In this document: positions 56,401-62,690 of the stretch, piece by piece
Layout: each line of letters begins with the position of its first letter
Numbering within the stretch: position 1 is the first letter of the stretch
Assembly (NCBI GenBank): GCA_940337035.1
Contig: CALNHX010003536.1
Coordinates: 62,001-126,000, forward strand
DNA from: Agriotes lineatus
Taxonomy: Eukaryota; Arthropoda; Insecta; Coleoptera; Elateridae
DNA: 64,000 nt
Direction of reading: 5' to 3'
The notes under the pieces: generated by a model
Seen by the model: only the letters and a program-made list of their open reading frames with translations
What the model was told of the DNA's origin: nothing
Database searches by the model: none
Position numbers and translations under genes: made by a program

Positions 56401-57620
56401 ACTTGATTATAAGTTGTATATGACACAATAATAAATATTAGAACTAGTCTAGTGACTGGCTATAAAAAAAATATGGAAAGCACAAAAACTAATGATGAAT
56501 CAAAAGCATAGAGCGATATAACAATACTCAAAACTATTAAGATTTATTATCGAGTTTTTTAAAATGATTTTATAAGTCAAGGCGATTTGTATGTAAACAC
56601 ATATCACTTCTTCTGTTAATAACATGTTTTGCCACGTATACATTTTATCTAAATGGTAAATTGATAAAATATATTATTGTAGGTCACGTATTCGCTCCAG
56701 ACTTGCATTTCCAATTATAGCAGCTTTACTCAGTCAATTACGCCTCATAGTCACATTAGTTTTTTTTTAAATTAACCAGAACAAAGCAGTTGAAAATCTT
56801 TGAATATAACTTGATTATAAAAGGCCATGTCCTTGTTTGTGAACGAATATGCTTAAGCTGTTAATGCAAAATATTTAATAGACACGTTTTTGTAGCGCTA
56901 ATGAGTAACACTAAATATTGGCGATTACTGCCACAGGTACGAGAAAACTCAATGGAAATTAGTAAACAAACGCTGCTATTTTTGTTGTGAGTTATAACCC
57001 ACAACATTCTTGCTAAAAATAGCCTGACATTTGAGCGGGGCTTTGTTATTATCGGGCTACTGTCAAAACCATGCAATTACCTTCAATGCCTGCCTTCCCC
57101 TTGAGGGCAATCACCTTAGAAGCAGGGTTCATGATGGCGCTTTCAGCGGTGATGGGGCGGCGGATGGGGTTGCTGGCATCGGCCATGTCGATGATGACAA
57201 CTTGCGCGGTCTCCCCGACCTTCTCGCGCACACAGATGAACTTGTCGCTCTCCATGGTGAGCGTGGCGAAGGAGATGTTGGCCACATTGATGCCTACGTT
57301 TGTCAGCTGCAAGCAAAGAAAAGTGAGCAACGAAGTCAGGCCCTCATACATGAAGTTTAGGGGGTACTTGAGATGAATGGTTGAGACTGAGGACTTTAAA
57401 AATAAATAATAAAGCCGGCAAATTGCGATTTGCGGGCGCGCGCAAGCGGGTGACTGAAAGGCCACTCTTTAGCCATCCCGTGTGCCTGCGGGAGGCCCCC
57501 CAAACGCAATACGCCGGGCGAAAATGTTCGCAAGGAGGGCAGATTTAGGGGCGGATCGCGAACAAGTTGTCTTACCTGCAAATGCTCCTGAAAGCGGATC
57601 GGCAACAGTTGCTGGGACAT
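17351..57620 (-). CDS. Chc: Clathrin heavy chain, complete 16-exon gene
   Basis: The product is the heavy chain of the clathrin triskelion, which forms coats on endocytic, trans-Golgi and endosomal vesicles with clathrin light chain and adaptors. Coding exons on the minus strand, in order: 57576-57620, 57081-57306, 51076-51256, 50756-51020, 50429-50681, 50158-50376, 49929-50046, 36132-36973, 35110-36075, 29472-29841, 29164-29413, 28777-29103, 28333-28725, 17773-18054, 17492-17717, 17351-17442. All junctions are GT/AG and the phases agree, giving 1684 residues, close to the usual ~1680. By family analogy, residues ~1-335 form the beta-propeller, followed by linker and ankle helices, the alpha-helical CHCR leg repeats (~540-1560) and the trimerization region. 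The Hsc70 uncoating motif QLMLT is at residues 1645-1649. The tail is rich in P, Y, Q and A. I see no frameshift or stop. Oddities are a six-residue insertion at 85-90 and very long introns 2, 7, 9 and 13. The identification is secure from residue-level similarity along the full length. Confidence 0.98.
17492..17717 (-). CDS. Chc: Chc exon 15 (hub and Hsc70 motif)
   Basis: The exon encodes [20 protein letters not shown], an acidic, likely helical stretch, and [18 protein letters not shown] is the known site for Hsc70/auxilin-dependent uncoating and is intact (residues 1645-1649). Confidence 0.97.
17773..18054 (-). CDS. Chc: Chc exon 14 (trimerization region)
   Basis: The exon encodes [20 protein letters not shown] through [20 protein letters not shown] to [14 protein letters not shown], the region leading into the triskelion hub. 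The acceptor is TTTTGCAG and the donor GTGGTT. Confidence 0.97.
18640..19330 (+). pseudogene. Possible non-LTR ORF1 remnant, lysine-rich
   Basis: From 19116 a frame reads [20 protein letters not shown] and continues Lys/Arg-rich, like the coiled-coil start of some insect non-LTR ORF1 proteins. Stops and frameshifts break it. A-rich sequence can mimic such composition, so confidence is low. Confidence 0.3.
19612..19788. mobile_element. Palindromic MITE, ACAGCCGTATGCATAGTCG type
   Basis: Near-perfect palindrome. The ends are CCGTATGCATAGTCGTGCGC and GCGAACGACTATGCATACGG. The centre is TGTTGGCGGCACTGTACGTC and its inverse. It is inserted in the satellite. A half copy lies at 41111-41240. Confidence 0.75.
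19879..20440 (+). mobile_element. Solo LTR 1 (562 bp)
   Basis: It begins TGTAACGATCCTG and ends AAACCTAACA (TG...CA), flanked by ATAT on both sides. It contains TATAAATACAC followed by TCTCATTCAG (promoter and initiator-like), then AATAAA-containing sequence, so the transcript would read rightward. It closely matches the LTR at 58621-59141. No internal region is present, so it arose by LTR-LTR recombination. Confidence 0.8.
21485..21595 (+). pseudogene. Retrotransposon ORF1 start with PHD-like zinc finger
   Basis: The frame opens at ATG 21485 with [20 protein letters not shown], followed by LVH and EKC, a CxxC-x10-CxxC-x4-H-x4-C arrangement. PHD-like fingers head the ORF1 of several non-LTR clades. 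A TAA at 21593-21595 ends it after 36 codons. Related coding sequence continues to 21867 in another frame. Confidence 0.6.
21840..23225 (+). pseudogene. Retrotransposon endonuclease domain, interrupted
   Basis: Before the MITE it reads [25 protein letters not shown] and [11 protein letters not shown], then GGVTYI. After it, [10 protein letters not shown] and [16 protein letters not shown], with FLDLAFSNF. These are apurinic-endonuclease-like motifs (ETWL, YxPP, GDFN). The reading frame is continuous once the MITE and one TATA are removed. An in-frame stop precedes IIVLVES. Confidence 0.8.
22163..22909. mobile_element. 747-bp palindromic MITE, CAGTCTGTTC type, TATA target
   Basis: The arms of ~345 bp (22163-22510 and 22565-22909) are inverted repeats with a ~55-bp loop. 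The ends are CAGTCTGTTCAACAAAAAAG and its inverse. TATA flanks both sides. It has no coding capacity and sits inside the endonuclease of the retrotransposon. Confidence 0.85.
23870..25317. mobile_element. hAT-type element, 1448 bp
   Basis: The ends are CAGGGTTG and CAACCCTG, flanked by perfect 8-bp duplications TAGAAAAC (23862-23869, 25318-25325). Near the ends are reiterated AAACCC/GGGTTT motifs. I cannot see an intact transposase or a recognisable fragment of one, so it is probably non-autonomous. Confidence 0.75.
25691..26266. other. Unclassified intronic sequence
   Basis: It includes an A18 tract at about 25914-25931 preceded by CAGTGACCGCCAAAAAATCA, which resembles a Tc1-type terminus but has no partner found. 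Confidence 0.3.
27042..27274. mobile_element. Palindromic MITE, CCGGGTGACTATAAAT type
   Basis: The 233-bp element is flanked by TA on both sides. Long arms run CCGGGTGACTATAAATGATT to GTCTATGTCAAATTC and back. The centre holds GCAGGTTAGGTTTTGCGTCA. The TA target suggests a Tc1/mariner-mobilised element. A single matching end occurs at 59268-59290. Confidence 0.8.
27430..27720 (+). pseudogene. Non-LTR ORF2 3' fragment
   Basis: It reads [20 protein letters not shown], then KRGRLRLT, a stop, and [12 protein letters not shown], the typical end of insect non-LTR polymerase ORFs (RWxGHLxR, RGRPxxRW). It is broken by a stop codon. Confidence 0.65.
28333..28725 (-). CDS. Chc: Chc exon 13 (proximal leg)
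   Basis: The exon encodes [20 protein letters not shown] through [20 protein letters not shown] to [15 protein letters not shown]. It is 131 whole codons, with donor GTGAGT. The 10.3-kb intron 13 follows. Confidence 0.98.
28777..29103 (-). CDS. Chc: Chc exon 12 (proximal leg)
   Basis: The exon encodes [20 protein letters not shown] through [20 protein letters not shown] to [13 protein letters not shown], among the most conserved clathrin segments. It is 109 whole codons, with donor GTAGGT. Confidence 0.98.
29164..29413 (-). CDS. Chc: Chc exon 11 (proximal leg)
   Basis: The exon encodes [20 protein letters not shown] through [20 protein letters not shown] to [19 protein letters not shown]. 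It is flanked by introns of 58 and 60 bp. Confidence 0.97.
29472..29841 (-). CDS. Chc: Chc exon 10 (proximal leg)
   Basis: The exon encodes [19 protein letters not shown] through [37 protein letters not shown] and [16 protein letters not shown]. The proximal leg of the family carries the light-chain binding surface. The acceptor is TTCTTAG and the donor GTACGT. Confidence 0.97.
29992..33335 (+). repeat. Large composite repeat R1 with cassette array
   Basis: It starts GGCCTGATTCGTAGCACC and ends near CTGCATTACACAGTCTG. Its start, parts of its middle and its end match R2 (37129-38200) in the same order and orientation. Most of the extra length of R1 is the tandem cassette array. No known transposon proteins or terminal repeats were recognised. 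Confidence 0.65.
30300..32720 (+). repeat. Exon-like tandem cassettes, ~168 bp unit, about 11 copies
   Basis: Copies start at about 30301, 30469, 30600, 30768, 31064, 31226, 31501, 31664, 31832, 32377 and 32620. Each full cassette runs CAG|CTTCGAGAG...GCTACCTTGGAAAGCATC...GAGGACCAGATAC...GCTGCTGCATCG...GTGGAGTCTATCGATT... to G|GTTAGTTCATTC. The first copy is open for about 43 codons ([20 protein letters not shown] and on) between an AG acceptor-like and a GTTAGT donor-like site. Several copies add a ~180-bp tail with CATATTACTGGGACTGTCTT. Confidence 0.75.
35110..36075 (-). CDS. Chc: Chc exon 9 (distal leg and knee)
   Basis: This 966-bp exon encodes residues ~717-1038. It runs from [19 protein letters not shown] through [36 protein letters not shown] and [18 protein letters not shown] to [14 protein letters not shown] and NLQNLLILT. 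It is nearly invariant across animals. The 56-bp intron 8 precedes it. Confidence 0.98.
36132..36973 (-). CDS. Chc: Chc exon 8 (ankle and distal leg)
   Basis: This 842-bp exon encodes residues ~437-716. It runs from [14 protein letters not shown] through [35 protein letters not shown] and [20 protein letters not shown] to FESFKSYEG. It is alpha-helical CHCR repeat sequence, open throughout, with donor GTAAGC. A 238-codon frame on the opposite strand (36190-36906) is only its antisense shadow. Confidence 0.98.
37129..38200 (+). repeat. Large repeat R2, short relative of R1
   Basis: It shares with R1 the start GGCCTGAATCGT...ATTTAATATTTACACAT, the middle GACTGTCTTATTAGCATTAA and the end GTTAGCTAGCAAACAAAGGG. 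One diverged cassette-like segment begins at 37284 (CAGCTTCGAAAGTAAAGTGC) and heads a 69-codon open frame (37263-37472). Confidence 0.65.
38953..39141 (+). pseudogene. Non-LTR endonuclease fragment
   Basis: It reads [20 protein letters not shown], then [10 protein letters not shown], the start of a non-LTR endonuclease domain (N-x-R-S-L...ITETW pattern). It is degraded on both sides. Confidence 0.6.
39470..39635 (+). pseudogene. Non-LTR ORF2 3' fragment
   Basis: Broken frames read [10 protein letters not shown] and [19 protein letters not shown], matching the end of the fragment at 6497-6935 (GRPRSRW...WKKTVKQAIGLL). It is interrupted at its right by the MITE at 39640. Confidence 0.55.
39640..40235. 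mobile_element. Palindromic MITE, CAGTGTG type, TATA target
   Basis: The 596-bp element has ends CAGTGTG...CACACTG. The arms share TTGAGTTCACT and TTTTGGGATTCCGCCCTGCT. TATA flanks both sides (39636-39639 and 40236-40239). Confidence 0.8.
40354..41026. mobile_element. Palindromic MITE, CAGGGTGATTC type, TATA target
   Basis: The 673-bp element has ends CAGGGTGATTCTTAATATAT and its inverse. The arms of ~150 bp share AACTTTAATTGCCGATTCCT and AATACAGGGTGTCAAAGAAG. TATA flanks both sides (40350-40353, 41027-41030). Confidence 0.8.
41111..41240. mobile_element. Half of an ACAGCCGTATTCATAGTCG MITE
   Basis: It matches the left half of the element at 19612, then the central sequence AAATTCGAGGTTAGCAGGTT that is otherwise in the element at 27042. 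The right half is missing. Confidence 0.6.
41409..41578 (+). repeat. Two-copy tandem repeat, ~90 bp
   Basis: Two copies share TTGCGTAT, ACAACCTAACTTTGACAA and GCACGYTGAATTCTG. The flank at 41355-41420 reappears inverted at 49445-49530. Confidence 0.65.
41640..41965 (+). pseudogene. Non-LTR reverse transcriptase start fragment
   Basis: It reads [14 protein letters not shown], then [20 protein letters not shown], the PDG and NYRPISLL blocks at the start of non-LTR polymerases. It is degraded, with the rest missing. Confidence 0.65.
42789..44524. mobile_element. 1.74-kb element with ~0.5-kb terminal inverted repeats
   Basis: The arms (42789-43284 and ~44011-44524) are inverted copies at high identity, ending GTGGAGTAGATCTGG. 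TA flanks both ends. Shared blocks include GATCACTATGGGAAGACTAC, CGCGAATAACTCGCTGAGTT and TATTGACCTAGCGACTTTAT. The ~730-bp centre has no recognised frame and is more GC-rich than the surroundings. It resembles a foldback element of unknown family. Confidence 0.8.
44560..44809 (+). CDS. Unrecognised open frame, 82 codons, with AATAAA at its stop
   Basis: The frame has protein-like composition ([20 protein letters not shown], then [20 protein letters not shown]) and ends TWAHMQ followed by TAA. The stop overlaps AATAAA (44806-44811). An acceptor-like TTATACAG lies upstream at 44536-44543, but the frame has a stop (TAG, 44557-44559) before reaching it. It could be the last exon of a domesticated or dead element. 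I do not recognise it. Confidence 0.25.
45026..46254 (-). mobile_element. Mariner transposon, defective
   Basis: The 1229-bp element has 27-bp terminal inverted repeats starting CGAGGGTGGGATGATAATT (one mismatch between ends) and TA on both sides. The minus strand keeps the transposase end: [20 protein letters not shown], then [20 protein letters not shown]. In mariners the third catalytic Asp lies in YSPDLAPSD; here it reads YSLYLAPSD, so it is lost. Stops and frameshifts break the rest. Confidence 0.92.
46950..47320 (+). pseudogene. Non-LTR reverse transcriptase relic
   Basis: It reads [20 protein letters not shown], then IVDDTK, corresponding to SGVPQGSVLGP and the (Y/F)xDD catalytic block. 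It then decays through stops and frameshifts. Confidence 0.6.
48887..49067. mobile_element. Small palindromic MITE, TACTCCATTTACTTGACATC type
   Basis: The arms read ACTCCATTTACTTGACATCT, then GCACTGTCAAA and the inverse, around a ~110-bp centre. TA flanks the ends. Confidence 0.7.
49080..49262 (+). mobile_element. Non-LTR element 3' end
   Basis: It ends GGGGTTTCCCGAAAAGTTTA followed by TAAATAAATAA. The layout resembles the 3' end at 23710-23843 (GAGGTTTTCCCGTGGAATAAA...), so both belong to one broad family. Confidence 0.55.
49445..49530 (-). repeat. Inverted copy of the 41355-41450 repeat
   Basis: It contains TTGTGTTCATACGCAATCCA, TAAAATAAGTTACAACATAA and CTGTTTGACACAAGGCCA, the reverse complement of the sequence before the duplication at 41409. 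Confidence 0.65.
49929..50046 (-). CDS. Chc: Chc exon 7 (linker)
   Basis: The exon encodes [19 protein letters not shown] and [15 protein letters not shown]. It ends in AG and joins G of exon 8 across a 13-kb intron, making Arg where human and fly clathrin have Lys (NRYESLEL). The donor is GTAGGT. Confidence 0.94.
50158..50376 (-). CDS. Chc: Chc exon 6 (propeller end and linker)
   Basis: The exon encodes [18 protein letters not shown] through [17 protein letters not shown] to [13 protein letters not shown], the transition from propeller to alpha-helical linker. A 52-bp intron separates it from exon 5. Confidence 0.96.
50429..50681 (-). CDS. Chc: Chc exon 5 (propeller)
   Basis: The exon encodes [20 protein letters not shown], the [13 protein letters not shown] strand and [16 protein letters not shown]. 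The donor, GTACTT, is a weaker match to consensus than the others, but the frame and similarity support it. Confidence 0.95.
50756..51020 (-). CDS. Chc: Chc exon 4 (propeller)
   Basis: The exon encodes the segment from [15 protein letters not shown] to GGKLHIIE, including [11 protein letters not shown] and [12 protein letters not shown]. The acceptor is TTTCTAG and the donor GTTAGT. It is separated from exon 3 by a 55-bp intron. Confidence 0.96.
51076..51256 (-). CDS. Chc: Chc exon 3 (propeller)
   Basis: The exon encodes [20 protein letters not shown] and the downstream [22 protein letters not shown] propeller strands. It joins exon 2 in phase 1 (G+CA gives Ala) and ends in phase 2 with donor GTGAGC. 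Confidence 0.96.
51257..57080 (-). other. Chc: Chc intron 2 (5.8 kb)
   Basis: The donor is GTAATT after exon 2 and the acceptor GGTTACAG before exon 3. It contains the satellite at 53340-55990. 51300-53300 is A-rich with no recognised element, and 55990-57080 is plain AT-rich sequence. Confidence 0.9.
53340..55990 (+). repeat. ~340-bp satellite with dimeric higher-order pattern, about 8 monomers
   Basis: Phase markers GTTCCGCATTGTCATTC and GTTACACATTATCATTCG fall near 53350, 53683, 54020, 54368, 54705, 55050, 55320, 55630 and 55975. Both monomer types share CCTAACCTCACA, TGTACTTATTGAA, ATACAGGATGCTTCT or ATACAAGATGCTTCT, and ATCTGCGG. The two types largely alternate, giving a ~685-bp dimer. 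The last units are shortened. Confidence 0.85.
57081..57306 (-). CDS. Chc: Chc exon 2 (residues 16-90 plus 1 nt)
   Basis: This exon encodes the first propeller blades, including the [16 protein letters not shown] and [14 protein letters not shown] segments. The acceptor is ...TTGCAG and the donor GTAATT. After IALK it continues with six codons, GKAGIE, that I do not find in the human or Drosophila protein as I know them. There is no other GT between IALK and the used donor. Confidence 0.95.
57576..57620 (-). CDS. Chc: Chc exon 1 (residues 1-15)
   Basis: The exon starts at ATG 57618-57620 and encodes [15 protein letters not shown], the conserved clathrin N-terminus. The start context is CAACATG, with A at -3, which is good for an insect. 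The donor GTAAGA follows directly (57570-57575). No upstream in-frame extension resembles the family, so this start is preferred. Confidence 0.95.
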
Positions 57621-57900
57621 GTTGCCGGCTGTGAGGTCTCCTGCGGTCCCCACGATTGCTTCTTATGTAGGACGAGTGTTCTTGGGCAAAATACGAAATA
57701 AGCCTGTGAAAATCCAATTCTGCGATTTATCGACTGTAACCTGCCACTGTAAATGAAACACCCAAGATGGACGACTGGCGTGGAGGGGGGCGTATTCCTA
57801 CGCCCCGTCAAAATCGCGACATAAAGGGGAAATTTTATGCAGTTTTGGGGCTGCAGCGGTAGATATGATCTAAGAAACGGTTCGTTTTTGATGACAGTAT
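57621..57900 (-). promoter_or_regulatory. Chc: Probable Chc 5' UTR and promoter region
   Basis: This is the GC-richer sequence directly upstream of the Chc ATG. It contains a perfect 8-bp hairpin (57787-57806, GGGGCGTA/TACGCCCC) and a CCATCTT motif on the minus strand (near 57765). No TATA box is evident. The transcription start cannot be placed, and a further non-coding 5' exon is possible. Confidence 0.4.
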
Positions 57901-58616
57901 TACAAATCGGATTTAATATTTAGCTAGCTAATCGCAGTGATAGGTACTACTTTTAGCTATTTCAACGCCACATGGCAAGAAACTGTCAACGTCATTGGGC
58001 AGGCTGCACTAGTGTGTGGAAAGAAATTGTCCGGAGAGAAATGTGAAATTCCGGACAAAAAACACAATAAGTCAACCGGGAAAAAATTCTTCGGAATGTA
58101 TTAAATGGTGTTTTCCAATTTTCCAGATCTATTAGGTTTGTCTCTTTGGGCTGTAAATATATTCTTGAACTTACCGATTAAAGTAAATCCTGTTAAAAAA
58201 ATATGTTTTACAACCGCTTTAATAAGGAGAGAACTAGCTACGACATTAATAATTTATATGTTTTACTCTTTTACTAGTTCTGTGAGGATACAGCGTACAG
58301 CTGTTTATTTTCTGATAATATTGTAGTGGTTGCATATCAAGACATATAGTTTGTTTGTGAAAATTAATTCCTAGGTATAACATTATGTATAGAATGATAA
58401 AAATACACAGATGAACGTAAGTAGAACAAAATCATCATAATTATTCAAAGGTGTATTTAGTAAATTAACAGATTAGAATTTAAATCCAGTAGAACGAATC
58501 AGATCAAGAAACAGAAAGGTTCTAACATATGATTTAAAATAATCTCTCAAACTTCTTTGTGGCATGAATTTATAATTCATATTCTGATTTGACGAAATAC
58601 CCAAATACGAATATGA
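57901..58616. other. No recognised feature upstream of Chc
   Basis: AT-rich sequence with no repeat or coding similarity recognised. Confidence 0.4.
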
Positions 58617-58620
58617 ATAT

Positions 58621-59141
58621 TGTAACGATCCTGGGACCAGGCCGTCGCCCCAGATATATGACTCAGCGTCCCGTGAAACAGCCTTGCAGAACGACCTTGG
58701 AGCCGGCCTTCCAGATCATTCCAGAAACGACCTTGCGCGTGACACGTTAGAGATGCCAGAAAGATCGAGCGAACTCGAGAAGTTTTCCAGAAGGAACTAT
58801 CCGGCAATATAAATACACGCCCGCAGGAATAGCGGGCAGTTCTCATCCAAACTCGAAGCGCATAAACTGCAATATAAATGAACCTGTGTGTACATAACTC
58901 TAGTAAAATAAATAACGCGTGAATTACAAATAAATATAACCATATAAATCATTAATGTTAAGTCGTGTATAAATAAAGAAAGTATATCTGTTGTTAGAAA
59001 TAGTCCTGTTAGTTTATAAATAATGTGTGTTCCGCGTTTAATAGTTGCCTTGTAAATAGTTAAGATAAATCGTTGTAAATAAATGTTTAATACAAGAACG
59101 TCGTATAATTTTTAAATAGCTCGAAACGTAAAAACGTAACA
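58621..59141 (+). mobile_element. Solo LTR 2 (521 bp)
   Basis: It begins TGTAACGATCCTGGGACC and ends AAAACGTAACA. It is flanked by ATAT on both sides. It matches LTR 1 along its length, including AATATAAATACACGCCCGC, AGTTCTCATCC and AAATGTTTAATACAAGAA. No internal retrotransposon sequence remains. Confidence 0.8.
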
Positions 59142-59267
59142 ATATGATTTAAATATTACTTGAATGAAGGTGGGAAGTTAATGTCGAATAATATTTGAAA
59201 AAATCATTCAATATGTCAGGTCAAGTACCTTCAGAAATAATCGAACGTTTTTGAATGGCCATGGTTA

Positions 59268-60790
59268 TACCGGGTGACTGTAAATGAAGCATTGTTAATG
59301 TCCTCTAAATAGGGAATAATATTAGATTTGTTACAATTGCCAATGCAACAAAAACAAAATTGTGTCATACAAACTTAAGTCACCAATGACTCACCCGTAC
59401 CCATATGCGTCACAGAAATAAATCCGTTTTTTTATCTTGTGGTTATTTTCGGCTTGCTTTGCAAAACGATTTTTTGTTATTATAAGACATCGTGACTTCT
59501 ATCTCGGGTTAACTGAAACAGTTGAAGTATACTACGTTTACTTCACAATATGTAGATATCTGCTTTCACTCACCGAGTCACCGATGTTTGGTAATATGGC
59601 AAAACATGGTTTGAGTCATCAATGATTCGAGACGTATGAACGAGTTGCACAATAGCACGCAGGGAAGGTATTAAGCTGAATTAAAAGATTCATACGAATA
59701 AATGACATTTAAAAAGTACAAAAAGTAAGTTTTTATTGTCATCTCTTTGATATCTATTAGAAATGCTTCTATGATATGAATTGTGAATAAAACAAATGAA
59801 AATGTAAAAGCACTGAAAGTTTTTGTTCGGAGAAAAAACTACTAAAATATTATAAATGCTGCCATTCTCGATTTTTCTAACTATTTCATCGAGAAGAAGT
59901 AGCAGCCAAGTTATTAACTGATTTTCTTGATAAAATTGGTCAAATCATATTTAGAATTAAAGTCAAAGTCGTTGCTCTTGCGATTTGGTAGCATGCCCTG
60001 GTATGTAGGTACCTACGGTGAAACGGAAATCTGGCCTAGATACTTTATTTTAATTAATTAATTAATTTATATATGTTACTAACAGGCCAAAGCCCATAAA
60101 CAAGCAGCAAATATTTACGTTTAGAGCCGATTTGTGTCTGCATGATATTTCATTGTTAATTGGGTTAATTATTGTACTTTACTGTGGCTAAAAGTGCGCG
60201 TATCGCCCTGTTTTAGTGTGTGAATCTCTGAATTGTGTGTGTTCAGTAATTGAAATGAAACCAACAGCAGTCGTGCGGGAAGACGAATTTAGTCGCTGCC
60301 GTGCCAAGCCTTAAAGCGCATGTTCCCGGCTACTCAAAATGGAAAATCGCATACCGCGAGCTAAATAAAAGCGGCGAAGCCACGTGGTGGGCAGAATTTA
60401 CTGTCTAAGCGTTTGCGTGCAGCGAACAAGTGTCAATTAACCATGTACTGAGTAAGTACACACTTGCGAAGCTGCCAGTGGGTTTTGTGGCATCACGATT
60501 GTTCCGTGACAAGTAAGCATGCAGCTAGGGGCTACCCGCATGCCAGTGCTTGATGTGACCGAGTCCAGATCGTCGAGAGTAACATTTCAGTTTCGAGCCA
60601 CTACTTTAAGGTATCTAGATACAGGGAATGTTTGCAGTCTGAGAGATAAGCGTTCGCTCCAAGCTGTGCGAAGATTTCGCTACCAGAAAGGAATGCAATG
60701 AATGGACAAAGAAATACCTAAGCAAAACGGTTTGAAGGGAGAATTCAAATCAAGTTTCATTTCATGCATGTAGATTTTAGTATTTGCGCT
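59268..60790. other. Upstream stretch with one MITE end
   Basis: TATACCGGGTGACTGTAAAT at 59271-59290 matches the terminus of the MITE at 27042. No partner end was found. The remainder, including a GC-richer patch at 60250-60720, contains no gene that I recognise. Confidence 0.4.
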
Positions 60791-60794
60791 TAGA

Positions 60795-61705
60795 TTAATG
60801 CATGCTAAAGTTAACATATATTTGTCTATTTGTGTGAGCAAATTGGCGTTTCGTGTCCATATTATTTGAGCACATACACATAGTGTTAAGTTTGAGTAGT
60901 ATGGGAAGCGGGATCGAGTGAAAAGCTTTGAATATGAGAAATAACATCTTATTTGTTATTTTAACCGCACTTAAAACTTGAGGAGACCAGGATAAGTCAC
61001 TTGCAATTATTACACCTAAGTCACTTCGTTGGTCCACTACTACTAGGTCTTCACAAATAACTTTATAAGAATATTTAGGGTTGTTATATCCCATATGTAG
61101 AACGCTACACTTGGAGGTGTTGATAGATAACAACCAGATGTCACACCACTGTTGTATTCTTGAGAAGTCTTCCCTTATAGTGTAGTAATGGAGAAGTGGG
61201 TTGTTAAAAAGTTTTAGATCGTCCACATAAAAGAGGCAGTTCGATTTAATAAGTTTACGAAGATCTGAGATAAATATAATAAATAGGATAGGGCCCAATA
61301 CGGATCCTTGCGGAACCCCGTTTATACAATCTTCGTAATTATAGAATGACTCTCCCACTCTGACATAAAAGATCTATGTAGCAGGAACGCACTAATCAAT
61401 ATTAGGAGTTTGCCTCGAATACCAACATGGTTAATTTTGGGCAAAAGATACTGTATGTGCATGGCAGAATTGAATATAGATAACATCCAAAGACACCCCT
61501 AGATCTAACGCATGACTCCACAATTTTGTGGCCGTTGGTAAATTACTGGTGATGGTGCGTCCTGGTAAAAATCTGTGCTGTTCAGGTGGAACAATGTTGT
61601 GCCCAAGTAGAAATGGTGGTAGTTCAGCGACTATGAGTTTTTCCATTACTTTGCGTACGATAGAAGTAAGGATAATCGGTCGATAATTATTAACACTCAA
61701 CTTAT
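60795..61705 (-). pseudogene. Non-LTR reverse transcriptase fragment
   Basis: The minus strand reads SVNNYRPIILTSIVRKVMEK and PPEQHRFLPGRT, then after a frame break NGVPQGSVLGPILFIIFISD and CLFYVDDLKLF. The catalytic YVDD lies at 61218-61229, where most relatives have YADD. Next come QWCDIWLLSINTSKCSVLHM and DLGVIIASDLSWSPQV. It is truncated after the thumb at about 60890. Confidence 0.88.
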
Positions 61706-62495
61706 CCCCCTTTTACTTACTTTGTATTTCAACTTGTTTCTGATGCAACTATAGAATGGTTTCTCACCAGCGTTAATTACCTGCGCCTCAAAATTCGACC
61801 TAGCTGGTCGTAACTCAGTAGTCAAAGTTCTCGAGTATACTTTAAAAACCTCAAGATCATCATCAGATTTTGTCTCTATATCGAGTATAGTTATCCTTAT
61901 ACAGTTTAGCTTTGATAGCAGTGGGGAAGAACTTGGAAAGTTTTACAGCAGCATCAAACAGGCTCTCAACTGTGTGAAAAAATCGGATCGACTTCAACAC
62001 CAAGGTTAGAAAAGGACATCATGGGAATGTTTAAGTAGACTGTGTTGAGCTCAATCAGAAGGAAGGTTATACGATGTCAAACACCCATTTTAAGCATTAG
62101 GGTAGCTGGAATTCGTCTTTTGAGGAGGAAATATTTTCTGTACTTGTATTTTCAAGTGCTTGGATTAAAGCAATGCCCTTCAAATTCGTGTAGATGGTCT
62201 TCAACGAACTCTTGCACTTTCGGTGCAACCCCCTGGAAAAACTCTTGCTTGTGACAAATGTTTTTTTATCTTAACTATATGATTTTCCCATTTAGTACCG
62301 AACATTACAATAACCACCCAATCGATCCTCTGGAATTGACTAAGAAGTTATACATAAAGTTAAAAATTATTACAAGTGATGATACTGATTTTTCTACACC
62401 TCGAGTTAACCGATAATTTTTACTGGCGTTTCGTTAGATTGTTGTTATCATTTTTCCCATTTGTTACTTGGGGAAATTTAGGAATACAATTAATA
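61706..62495 (-). other. Probable upstream part of the same non-LTR element
   Basis: Short frames such as NHSIVASET and FYSCIRNKLKYK on the minus strand directly precede the NYRP block, suggesting a decayed linker between endonuclease and polymerase. The rest is unrecognised. Confidence 0.3.
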
Positions 62496-62504
62496 ACTCT
62501 TGAA

Positions 62505-62690
62505 AATTAAAACTTAAAATATTATCATCTAAATGTTGCCCTTGGCGTCTTATGCGCTCCTCCAAATGGTGTCTTGCATTTATTAGAACTTGTCGGCACA
62601 GTGCTTCGGGAATTGCTGTGATTTGTTCCCGTATTTGATTCTTAAGTTGTTACAAATTTCCTGGATGATTTTTGTACACCTTACTTATAA
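62505..62690 (-). pseudogene. Transposase C-terminal fragment
   Basis: The minus strand reads KVYKNHPGNL, a stop, then LKNQIREQITAIPEALCRQV and RHHLEERIRRQGQHLDD. It matches the end of a widespread insect DDE transposase family (mariner/Tc-like relatives). It is broken by a stop and lacks the catalytic region. Confidence 0.6.

Noticed and set aside
57049..57465. Longer N-terminal version of Chc exon 2 read through its intron
   Set aside because: It reads 5' through intron 1 sequence. The acceptor TTGCAG at 57307 and the exon 1 peptide show the true junction.
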